Positions 8,777 to 17,565 of a stretch of DNA of 64,000 nucleotides are shown piece after piece; the stretch's first letter is position 1; each line of letters begins with the position of its first letter. The position numbers and the translations under genes were made by a program. Origin of the DNA: Diplonema papillatum (taxonomy: Eukaryota; Euglenozoa; Diplonemea; Diplonemida; Diplonemidae); contig JAPJBO010000039.1 in assembly GCA_030068145.1 (NCBI GenBank), forward strand, positions 434,001 to 498,000, read 5' to 3'. The notes below the pieces were generated by a model, which saw only the letters and a list, made by a program, of their open reading frames with translations, was not told where the DNA came from and did not search any database.

Positions 8777-10574
8777 GTTTCCCCCCTCTTTCTTGGTGTG
8801 GCTTCTCCTTCCTACGTGAGGAGCTCGTTTTATGGTTTCGATTGATTGACGCCAAAGATTGCCGCTTTCTGGAATGCTCCCTTTTTTTAGACTGGATCGA
8901 GTTGCAAGGATTCGTGTTTTTTTGTTTCGAGGGCTACCTCTATTTATTCGGATGTTCCGTTCTTCTTGACTGCGTTGCACCTCAAAAAGAGCACAAGCGG
9001 TCTCTCAATAATCAAGGGAGTGGGCACACCAATGCGAGGCTTTGATAATTGAGAGCTTCGTCGAGGGGCCGCAATCCTGAGGGGGAACTCGCATGGTTTC
9101 TTGCACTTGGACACGGCTCCGGGCTGCTCAGCGTGAAAACAGGTCAATTCTTGGTCATGGGCCCGCAAGAGTGTCTACTTGTTTTGCTCGTTTTTTTGCA
9201 CTGGGCGCCATTTTCACCAATTTCGGCGCAGCAAACTCGCACTTGCGCATCGCCGTGAGTCCTCGGCGTCTGCGCATTGCACTGGCACTAGCCAATCGGA
9301 AGTTTAATCTCAGAAGCTGGGTTTGAAGAGGGTGTGCCCGAGTCGCAACCGAAAAGCGCATCGACGTACTGTAGCATGGCGCCTGTGCTGCTGGAAAAGC
9401 TGACGGAAGACCACTCGCCTCCCGAGAGCGCTAAGCTGCTCGCATCCAGGCCTCTGCACAGGGCCAAAACCACCCCGGGATTCTGTTCTGGTGTATGTTT
9501 TTGCACACTCAACCGTCCTGCCGACTCCGTCCGGCCACGACTTTTGGCAAAACAGTACAGAAAGCCGGAAGAAAGTTAGAACACTCCCCTGCGAAATAGG
9601 CAAGCGGGGCATTGCGCCGCGTCGATGAACTCGAAGCAAAGGCTTGACGACCGAAGGCACGAAAGAAACCCGCGCTTGTGTTGCCGTATTTCTTTTCTTT
9701 ATTTTTTCGCCTGCCAGTGCCCTGGTGCCTTTGCCTCCACCAACCTGGCGCCTTTAGGCCGCCCGGGGGCCGCCCGGGGGCGCGGCTTGCTCCTTCGTCT
9801 GCTCGTCTTCATAACTTGTTTGCGTATTTTCTTTTCATGCGGTCTGTACTCCTTTTTTTTTACTCCTTGAGTCGAAGAACTCGACTTTTTTTGTTTCGCG
9901 GCGTTGGTCTTACCAGGCCGCAGTTAGAAAGGTTAGGTTGCTTGAGAAGCGTGAGGTGGAAGGGTAAAGTTTTCCATTTCGTCCGGTTTTTTCTCGTGCC
10001 AGGGACCTTCATGTGGAGCGCGGACATAACCGGTAAAATGATCTTCAGGATTGGCGTTTGTCCGCCCGTTGCTCAAGTTGACGTCTTTGGAACACATAGC
10101 AACGTCTGGAAAAATATAACTCGTAGGGCACCCAGCGCTTATTTCGACGGAGGCTAGAGAGGGGGGAGAAACAGCACAACTACAAATGTGTCGTTTTGTG
10201 TCAGCTTATGCCCGACACCAAACCCAGAGTTACCTGTGTTTCGTGTAGGCTGCAGATGTCCGTCCTTTAATATGTTGCAACTGGCGGCCTCCTCGAGGAT
10301 TTCTTACAAAGCAGGTACTTGTTCGAAGCTGCCACGATTCTTCTTTAGCGAGCATCTCGCTGAGGGGCGTGTCATCTGCCAGTCGTAGACTGTCCACTGC
10401 CCTGTAGTTTTACGCACGTCTGGCATTGCGATGTGGTGTTCTATCGCCCTACTTGCGTACTGCCCAGGTGTCGATATATCGGGTGTCGATATAAATAGCC
10501 CTGGCGCTGGCACGACGCGGGTCGGGTTACCCATGCGTCTTGATCCAGCCCTCGGTCCCCCAGGGAGTTCTTCG
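8777..10574. other. Intergenic spacer between V-ATPase subunit c and VWA8
   Basis: No supported gene. T-rich and mixed sequence, with a family D repeat at about 10195-10325 and the short direct repeat GTGTCGATATA near 10470. The first few tens of bases right of 8776 are presumably the subunit c 5' UTR. Confidence 0.55.
10195..10325 (+). repeat. Dispersed repeat family D, copy 2
   Basis: Shares AAACCCAGA, ACCTGTGTTTCGTGTAGGCT, GCAACTGGCGGCCTCCTCGA and ACAAAGCAGGTACTTGT with the copies at 35612-35745 and 58335-58467. Confidence 0.65.
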
Positions 10575-13500
10575 CTAGAGCTTTGATGCCAGGAGACTGT
10601 GCTCGAACAGGTTCTGGAAGACCTTGGGTAGCTCAGCTGTGTCGGTGACCAGGTGACCGGTACCTTTAGGAAGGGCGCTGGCAAGTTGGAGCGCGCCGTG
10701 CTCTGCGGAGATGAGAACGACGTGGGATGTGACTCGTGGGTCTGCGAATAAGAACTCGGACAGCGAGCTCGCATCGATGCCGTATTGGCTCACGTTGGCG
10801 TCGCTGATGAGCACGACGAAGTAGTCGTCTGCTTCTTCTTCGACGACCTTCTGCACGGCAAGCTTCGCGGCAGCGAGCGTGTTGTCACCCGTGAGGCACG
10901 AAGTGCCTCCGTAGATCGCTTTAATGACAGCAAACCGGTCGAGCTCGGTCTGTGGGGGCTGTCCGAACGGGACGATCTCGATGTACGGTGAATCCCCGTT
11001 GTGCGCGACGATCGAGTAGTCGTACTTGTGCTGGAACGAAGCGAAGCTTTCCATGATCAGCACGGCCACGGCAGCACTGCGGGCAAGGCGACGGTCCTCC
11101 GAGTCGAAGTGCGCCATCGACGCGCTCACATCGAAGGAGAACAGCAGCCGTTTGGGCTTCTTCTGCGGCGCGCCCGGCGGCGGCTTGTGCACCGCCCGCC
11201 TCTTGAAGATGGTCGTCTCCCCCGTCGCCCCGTCGACGAGCCTGTTGTCGTCGAGGTCGCCGGCTGTCTGGTGCGTGGCCCAGATCCGCTCTTTTTCCTT
11301 CGCCTCCACTGCTTCGAGCACGCTGCGCAGCGTCTTCACCTCCGCCTTCACCGCGTCGCACAGCCTGGCGTAGGCAGAAGCGTCGAGGTTGGCCAGGTGC
11401 GGCTTGTCGCTCCCACCGACACGCTTTTTCTGAGCGAGCTCCAACACGCGCTTGTGCGCTTCGGCGACGACTTTAGCCGCGAGCTCGTCGTCGATTTGCT
11501 TCTTCTTGTTGGCGGTGCCGTCGCCATCATCGTCGTCCCCCGTTGGGTTGCCGGAACGTAGTCGGAACCGTTCGTCGAGCACGACGGTCGAGCTGCCTTC
11601 CTTCTTCTTCGCCTTCTCACCGGGGGTTCGGTCTTCCCCGAGCTTTCCCCCGCCGCCGCCGCCTTCGCCGCCGCTTCCTTCCCCCTCGCCGCCTTCGCCG
11701 ACGCCGCTCCCGCTCCCGGACCCCTCGCCCGTTCCGCTGCCTTTGCCCTCCCCGTCCGCGTCCTCCGGCTTCTCCGCCTCGCCCCCGTCCACCCACGCGC
11801 GCTCCTCCTTCCCCAGCTGCCCCCTCCGCACCTCGACCAGCCGCACGTCGCGGTCGCCGAGGACCACAACGACTCTCCCGTTCGTCATCTCGAGCAAAAA
11901 CGCCGGCTCCCGCACCGGCGCGTCACCGCGCTTCGCCACGCGCATCGCGCCCCCCGGCTCCGCCGCCAGCGGGATCCTCCTGGCCGTGCCGTCCCGCAGG
12001 TCCGTGACCTCTAGCAACACCTGCCCCCTAGCATTTGGCGGATACCCCGTGAGCAAGCACTCGCCGGTGTTCAGCCAGACCGACGGCGTCTCCGGGAGGT
12101 CGGTCGGGGCGGCGCCGGAGGGGTAGCAGTAGTAGTCCTGCTTCCAGTCGGGCAGCTGGAAGCCGGTGTGGTCCTTCCCTTCGAAGTTCGAGAGGATGAT
12201 GCCCGGGTCGGGACCCATCCGTACCGCGTGCGCGGCGGTCGTGTCGCGCGCGACGAGGGTCGTCGGCGTGCACTTGGCCGGGGCGAGCAGGCGCGACATC
12301 GACGACAGACGCGGGATCTCCGGCGGGCGCAGCTTCATCTTGTCGTCGGCGCCACCGGCGTCGTCGAAGGCCGCGTACACCTCACCCGCGACGCTGTACC
12401 CGGCGTGCGACCCCCCTGCAATCAGCCTCGCCTTCCTCCCGTCCGGCGGCGGGAGCACGAAGTGGTACTGCGTGTCCTCGCCCCGCCTCGTCAGCTGCAG
12501 CCGCGTGTCGGTCAGCACGAAGGCCTCGGACACAGCGAACGGGAGCTGGTGCGCGGTTGACACCACCAACCGCTGCACGGACGGGTACATCGAGAAGTCC
12601 AAGTCGACGATTACAGTCGGGAGCACGGCGTAGGCGTGCAGGCCGTTCACCAGCAGCTTCGTGCACCCGTCGCTTTCTTTCGACAGATCCGGGACGGAGC
12701 AGACGCCGACGAGCTTCGGCTGGGCGTCGGCCGTCAACAGCACAAGCTGGTCGCTCTTTGGCAGGAGCACGAGGACGAGGTTTGCCATGGGAATGCAAGC
12801 CACGCGGCAGTGCGGGTCGACCTTCGCTGGCAGTTTCAGCAGCGAAATGGCGTGTCCGGACACTGTGTAAGACACGAGGGCGTCAGGGGCGCACAGGAGG
12901 TGGCAGGTGCTGTGCCGTCCGGAACAGGCGGCGACGGCGGAGAGTCCTTCGGGCAGCTTCCACCCGAGGATTTCTTCCGAGAAGTACCGCTGCTGGCCCT
13001 TCGCGCCGGCTTGGCTGCGGGCCCACTTCACGCTCGCCCGCACGGCGGCCGCCGCGGCGTCGTCCGAGTCGGAGGGGGAGAGGGGGGTCACGTCCACGTT
13101 CCGCTTGACCGCCGGCACGCCGTCGCCGCGGCCGTTGTAGAAGATCTGGATCACCGCAGCGATGGGGCGCAGGGGGACCTCGCTGGAAAGCGACGAGCCC
13201 GACGCGGCGGACAGCGCGCCGACCGACGAGAAGGAGGTGAACGGCAGCCCGTGGCGGTCGAACACCCCCTTCAGGACTTCGAGCATCGCGTTGTCGTACG
13301 CGTCGAAGCTCACCACGTTCGCGAGGGCCGCCGCGACGCCGTCCTGCGGATACGTCGACAGGTGCTTCGACACCGCCACCGCCTCGCGCGTCGAATACGG
13401 ATACGAAACGTCCCCTCGGTCGCTCATCCCGCGGAGGTCGCCGAACGCCAAGGCCACCTTCTGCAAGATGTCGTCATCGACGCCGTCGGTCACCGCCTTC

Positions 13501-16229
13501 AACAACACCAGCTCCGATGCCGCGTCGGGGTTCCCGACCACGTGGCAGGCGAACACATCGCCCACCTCGGCGTAGCAGTCGTTGCCCAAGAACGGGTATC
13601 CCGGCCGGTTGGCGAGCGCGATGACCCTGAAGTCCTGGTGGACCCGGCGGAACGGTCCGCCCGCCGCGTACAGGTGCGAGCGCGCGGTCACGAACCGGCG
13701 GCCGTCGGCGAGGAGGATCTCGCCGTCCTCGAGCAGCCCCTTCAGCACGCAGATCACCTCCGGGGCGGCCTTGTCCATCTCGTCGATGACGAGCGCGCGG
13801 CCGTTTTCCATCGCGCGGACCAGCGGCGAGTCCTCCCACACCACCACGCCTTCTTTCAAAGAAGGCTGCAGCGTGAGCTGCGAGACCGTCGAGTCGCGGT
13901 GGAGCTGGATGTACTCACGCTCCCACGCAAGCAGCTGCAGGACCCGGTCGCAAAGCTTGTTCTTCCCGACCCCTTGGTTCCCGATGAGCAGCAGGTGCTC
14001 GCCCAGGGCGAGGTCCTTCAGCATCGACTGCATCACCTTCAGCTGCGACTGGATGTCGACGAAGTGGATGTCCGGGACCAACTCCGGCCGCGCCGGCGTC
14101 TTCCTCGCTACGCGGACGGAACCGACGGCGACGCTGTTCGCGTCGAGCATCACTTCCAGCTTTCCGGCGTCCTTTCGTGCTTCGAAGACGGGCAGTCCGG
14201 CTTCCTTCATCAGGTCGAAAACGATGGTGCGCTGGTCCAAGGGCAGAAGCTCCGCGAGAACCGAGCTCGACACGCACTCGAAAAGCTCGCGCGGCGTGTC
14301 GTGCTCGCAGACCCTCCGCGCGATGCGGAGCAGCTGCCGCAGGCTGAGCGGCGGGATCTGCGCTTGGACGGCGGACGGCCGCCCGCCTTCGGTCAGCTGC
14401 GACGCACGCGACGCAGTCGCGCTGGCGAACTTCAGCAGCGGCTCGAAGAACCGAGCCCGCGGCATCAGCGAGTGCAGGTCGGCCGGGTGGACGAGCAGCG
14501 GCGAGACGTGGTGGAAGTCGAACATGTGCTGCACCTCGGTGGCCAGCCAGCCCGCGCCGCCGGCGCCGCGCGCCGGCGGCACGCCGAGGGCGACCACGCG
14601 GAAGCTGGGGTGGATCCGCCGGATCTTCCTCCGCTCGAGCCCACCGGCAGGGGTTGCCTTGGCGAGCGCGTCGTACCGCGCAGCGGGGAGGTAGACGGTC
14701 CCGTCGAAGAGGGCGAGCTCCCGGTCCTCCAGCAGCCGGCACAGCGCGTTGAAGGTGCCAGGGGACAGGCGGTGGAGTCCGTCGAGCAGGGCGAGGTTGC
14801 CCGTCTCCGCTGCCGAGACGAGCGGCGTGATCTGCCACGTCGTCTCCCCCTTCGGTCCGGTCGTCCGCTTCTGCAGCAGGTCGCGCGCGCTCATGTCGGC
14901 GTACAGGGACATCGTGTCCGCCGGCGCGTACCCGAACGCCGCGGCGAACGCCCGGGCAACCGCGCTCTTGCCCTCGCCCTTGCCGCCCACGACGCAGGCG
15001 TCGCGGCCGGCGACGTGGCTCTGCGCCAAGCCGGCGAGCGCGTGCTGCTGCGCGGGGGTCAGCGTGGACGCCGCCGCGAGCGTGCCAGCGGCCTTGCCGA
15101 CGTGGCACGGATACGCCCTGCTGCCCGCGGGCGCGTCTCCCGCCGCCTTCGACACGGTGCACAGCTCGACCGAGCTGGCGACACCCGGCGTGGCCTGCGG
15201 GGCGGTGAGTATGTGCGAGCTCTCCTGCGTTGGGATGACGAATCGCTTGCTCTTGTCGAGTCCGAGGACCGACAGGGTTTCGAGCAGGACGGTCATTGCG
15301 TCGTGTGACGCGATGAGGTACGTCCACGGATACGCCCTCCACAGCGCCGACCAGAAGTCGAGCGACGGGAAAAGCTGCAGCTGGCGGAGGCACGACAGCA
15401 GCGCTGTGTACGACGGGGGCGGCGCCTTGGTGGCGAGCAGCTTCGGGGCCCCCGGCCGCACCGAGAGCTCGGACAAGGCGGCCGCGAAGGCGGCGAGCTT
15501 CTCGACGTAGGGGGCCTGGTCGTCTGCGGCTTCGACGGACCGCGCCGCGGCAACGAATTCGCGCATCGGCACGCCGGAGACAACGCAGCTTTGGAACCGC
15601 GACCGCAAGGGGGGGTCCAGCGGCTGGCCGAAGTACGGCGGGCAGGGGACGCCGAGTGCGAACACACGGAAGTCCTCGTGCACGCGCAGGATGCCTTTCG
15701 CTTCGAGGTCTTGCTTCGTGTGCGAGCCGTCGGCGACGAGCGCGTCGAAGCGCTGGGGGGCCATCAGGAACCGGCCGTCTTCGAGGGACATTTCCCTGTT
15801 TTCCAGCAGGTTGTTGATGATGGGCAGCACGTTCCGCTCGCAGTTCTCGAGCCCTTCGAGCACTAGAACGCGGCCGGACAGGGCGGCTTTGACGGCCGGC
15901 AGGTCGGTGAACACGACGCTCCCGCCTTCTCGGATCTCCTTCCGCTGCTTCAAATCCGACTCCGTCGTGTCCCGCGTCAGCGGCACGTACTCGACCCCCC
16001 GCCCGGCCAAGCTGCAGTACTTCATCGCGATCCAGCGGCGCAGGGGGCCGTAGCCGCCGATCAAGTAGACGTCTTGCCGCATGCCGTCCTTCTTCCGCAG
16101 CCACGCCACAAGCTCATCCGCCCACCGGTTCTCGACGAGCGGCGACGACGGAAGCGTCGGCACGGCGCTCTCGTCGTGGGGCTGCCGCCGTTGCAGAAGG
16201 TGCGTCTGCAGGGTCGACAGACGCGACAT
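10575..16229 (-). CDS. VWA8-type AAA+ protein with C-terminal VWA domain
   Basis: A single 1884-aa exon, close to the usual length of von Willebrand factor A domain-containing protein 8 (about 1900 aa). The open frame extends upstream to 16334, but only from a GTG. The first ATG (16229) starts a basic MSRLSTLQTHLLQRR segment resembling a mitochondrial presequence. There are three dynein/midasin-like AAA+ modules: a degenerate P-loop near 56-65, GGKGEGKS at 415-422, and GNQGVGKNK at 750-758 with Walker B VIDEMDKA (814-821). A Gly/Ser/Glu-rich linker (about 1493-1532) precedes a VWA domain with an intact MIDAS DVSAS motif (1700-1704). The last residues are ASKL, so the protein ends in a canonical type 1 peroxisomal signal. 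VWA8 is known mainly as a mitochondrial ATPase, and whether this one goes to mitochondria, peroxisomes or both is open. Confidence 0.93.
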   Translation of the reverse strand: MSRLSTLQTHLLQRRQPHDESAVPTLPSSPLVENRWADELVAWLRKKDGMRQDVYLIGGYGPLRRWIAMKYCSLAGRGVEYVPLTRDTTESDLKQRKEIREGGSVVFTDLPAVKAALSGRVLVLEGLENCERNVLPIINNLLENREMSLEDGRFLMAPQRFDALVADGSHTKQDLEAKGILRVHEDFRVFALGVPCPPYFGQPLDPPLRSRFQSCVVSGVPMREFVAAARSVEAADDQAPYVEKLAAFAAALSELSVRPGAPKLLATKAPPPSYTALLSCLRQLQLFPSLDFWSALWRAYPWTYLIASHDAMTVLLETLSVLGLDKSKRFVIPTQESSHILTAPQATPGVASSVELCTVSKAAGDAPAGSRAYPCHVGKAAGTLAAASTLTPAQQHALAGLAQSHVAGRDACVVGGKGEGKSAVARAFAAAFGYAPADTMSLYADMSARDLLQKRTTGPKGETTWQITPLVSAAETGNLALLDGLHRLSPGTFNALCRLLEDRELALFDGTVYLPAARYDALAKATPAGGLERRKIRRIHPSFRVVALGVPPARGAGGAGWLATEVQHMFDFHHVSPLLVHPADLHSLMPRARFFEPLLKFASATASRASQLTEGGRPSAVQAQIPPLSLRQLLRIARRVCEHDTPRELFECVSSSVLAELLPLDQRTIVFDLMKEAGLPVFEARKDAGKLEVMLDANSVAVGSVRVARKTPARPELVPDIHFVDIQSQLKVMQSMLKDLALGEHLLLIGNQGVGKNKLCDRVLQLLAWEREYIQLHRDSTVSQLTLQPSLKEGVVVWEDSPLVRAMENGRALVIDEMDKAAPEVICVLKGLLEDGEILLADGRRFVTARSHLYAAGGPFRRVHQDFRVIALANRPGYPFLGNDCYAEVGDVFACHVVGNPDAASELVLLKAVTDGVDDDILQKVALAFGDLRGMSDRGDVSYPYSTREAVAVSKHLSTYPQDGVAAALANVVSFDAYDNAMLEVLKGVFDRHGLPFTSFSSVGALSAASGSSLSSEVPLRPIAAVIQIFYNGRGDGVPAVKRNVDVTPLSPSDSDDAAAAAVRASVKWARSQAGAKGQQRYFSEEILGWKLPEGLSAVAACSGRHSTCHLLCAPDALVSYTVSGHAISLLKLPAKVDPHCRVACIPMANLVLVLLPKSDQLVLLTADAQPKLVGVCSVPDLSKESDGCTKLLVNGLHAYAVLPTVIVDLDFSMYPSVQRLVVSTAHQLPFAVSEAFVLTDTRLQLTRRGEDTQYHFVLPPPDGRKARLIAGGSHAGYSVAGEVYAAFDDAGGADDKMKLRPPEIPRLSSMSRLLAPAKCTPTTLVARDTTAAHAVRMGPDPGIILSNFEGKDHTGFQLPDWKQDYYCYPSGAAPTDLPETPSVWLNTGECLLTGYPPNARGQVLLEVTDLRDGTARRIPLAAEPGGAMRVAKRGDAPVREPAFLLEMTNGRVVVVLGDRDVRLVEVRRGQLGKEERAWVDGGEAEKPEDADGEGKGSGTGEGSGSGSGVGEGGEGEGSGGEGGGGGGKLGEDRTPGEKAKKKEGSSTVVLDERFRLRSGNPTGDDDDGDGTANKKKQIDDELAAKVVAEAHKRVLELAQKKRVGGSDKPHLANLDASAYARLCDAVKAEVKTLRSVLEAVEAKEKERIWATHQTAGDLDDNRLVDGATGETTIFKRRAVHKPPPGAPQKKPKRLLFSFDVSASMAHFDSEDRRLARSAAVAVLIMESFASFQHKYDYSIVAHNGDSPYIEIVPFGQPPQTELDRFAVIKAIYGGTSCLTGDNTLAAAKLAVQKVVEEEADDYFVVLISDANVSQYGIDASSLSEFLFADPRVTSHVVLISAEHGALQLASALPKGTGHLVTDTAELPKVFQNLFEHSLLASKL

Positions 16230-16897
16230 TTTCTGGTGCCCTGGTCCCCCGTTCTTCCCGCTGCCAATCACACCTTGCGTGTGCCGGTTGGGTCGGTCGT
16301 GCGCACGCAGTGCCGTGCTCGGGGAAACTTTCACTAAAACTGGGGCAGATGAACCGGAACGTACTGTATTGGGACAACCCCTGGGGACGTACTATTTGGG
16401 CTTTGTCCCCCGGTTGTGCGTCTACAGGCTCAGACCCTCCGTAGCAAGACGTTGCAGTTGATGATGTCGTAGTTCCTAAGTGTCAGTTCGTTGGGCTGAG
16501 TGTTCCGCGGTGAAAACGTTGCGATTCTTTGCCGCCGAGCGAACACGTGAGGCTCTCGCGGGTCGGTCAAAGCTTGCGCCGTAAGCAAAAAGGACTAAAA
16601 AAGAGATCCGCCGTTTGGCGGTGCAAAAGACACTCCAAACAGTGCCGGAAAAAAATATTAAGCAAGGGCGTCGTCAACAGAGGAATACGGTGCGGCACGG
16701 CGGCGGACGGGAAACCCGTGAGGCCGACAGGCCCAACGGAGCCGCGCGTTGTGTAAAGTGTCCCTCCAAAGGCGTACTGTTAAACGCCGAACGTTTCTTG
16801 AGTTGCTAAGAGTTAATTACGAGGAGAGAAGCAAAACCACAGCAACTTAGAGCAACGACAGGAAGCTTGCAACGAGATGCCTTCCACATCGCACGCA

Positions 16898-17064
16898 AAA
16901 AAGACAGGCGCTTCGTTTTGTTTGTGCGTGTTGGGTGATCGTTTGCCCACTTGTATTTACCCGGAAGGAATTCTGATCAACCGCCAAAACACGCTGCTTA
17001 CGTCTTTTTAGCCTGCACAATACATTGAAGGGCAACCCGCAAGATTGTTAGTACTAAAAAACAG
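16898..17064 (+). repeat. Dispersed repeat family A, copy 2
   Basis: A nearly full-length copy with GCTTCGTTTTGTTTGTGCGT, GGGTGATCGTTTGCCCACTT, ATCAACCGCCAAAACACGCT and CATTGAAGGGCAACCCGCAA. The inverted copy at 45238-45405 matches over the same span. Confidence 0.75.
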
Positions 17065-17269
17065 AGTACTCGGCGGCGCCGCCAGTTGTTTATGAGGAGG
17101 CTAGCGGGGCGAGATGCAATACAACTGCAAAACGGGACCCTTTTCACACTTTTCCCGCACCAAACTCCAGACATGCCTGGGGGGGAGGAGTTCCTGTTGT
17201 GGTGGCGGGGCGTTTTCCTTCCCTATGAAACTCGCAACGGGCGGCCGCCTCGAATACTTTCTGCAAAGG

Positions 17270-17345
17270 CTGGGGATTGCAAGAACGTGCTTGGAATGGG
17301 TATGTGCTCAACACCGCACTGGTCCCGTCCTGCAAAGGCTGGGGA
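17270..17345 (+). repeat. Dispersed repeat family C, copy 2
   Basis: Contains GGGATTGCAAGAACGTGCTT followed by TGTGCTCAACACCGCACTGG, matching about 350-400 and about 36426-36470. Confidence 0.6.
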
Positions 17346-17565
17346 GGGGCAATATTCAGAAGCATGGGTCTTCCACTACCGGCAACACACCCCCAAGTGT
17401 TCAGGAGTGGCGGCTGGCCGCGGTTGGTACGTTGGGCTCCGGCCCGACGTCGGGATCCTCGAGAGCCAGGCTAAAATCATTACGTCGCGTCGGCGCAACC
17501 TCGGCGGCTTTAGCAGCGAAGGGCAGACAATGGGTGGTGGTTCTCGGCTATCTTCGCAATCCGTC

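Larger units (their letters stand above)
16230..17565. other. Intergenic spacer between VWA8 and aspartyl aminopeptidase
   Basis: No supported gene. The spacer contains a full family A repeat (about 16898-17064) and a family C repeat (about 17270-17345). Sequence left of 17565 should include the aminopeptidase 3' UTR. Confidence 0.55.

Noticed and set aside
12636..15308. 890-codon open frame on the plus strand
   Set aside because: It is exactly antisense to the VWA8 gene and is open only because of the high GC content and codon bias of that gene.
13915..16104. 729-codon minus-strand frame overlapping VWA8
   Set aside because: A shifted-frame shadow of VWA8, rich in Arg/Ala/Pro with no domain.
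16230..16334. Extension of VWA8 to a GTG start at 16334
   Set aside because: GTG starts are not expected in a nuclear gene, and the ATG at 16229 opens a targeting-like segment.
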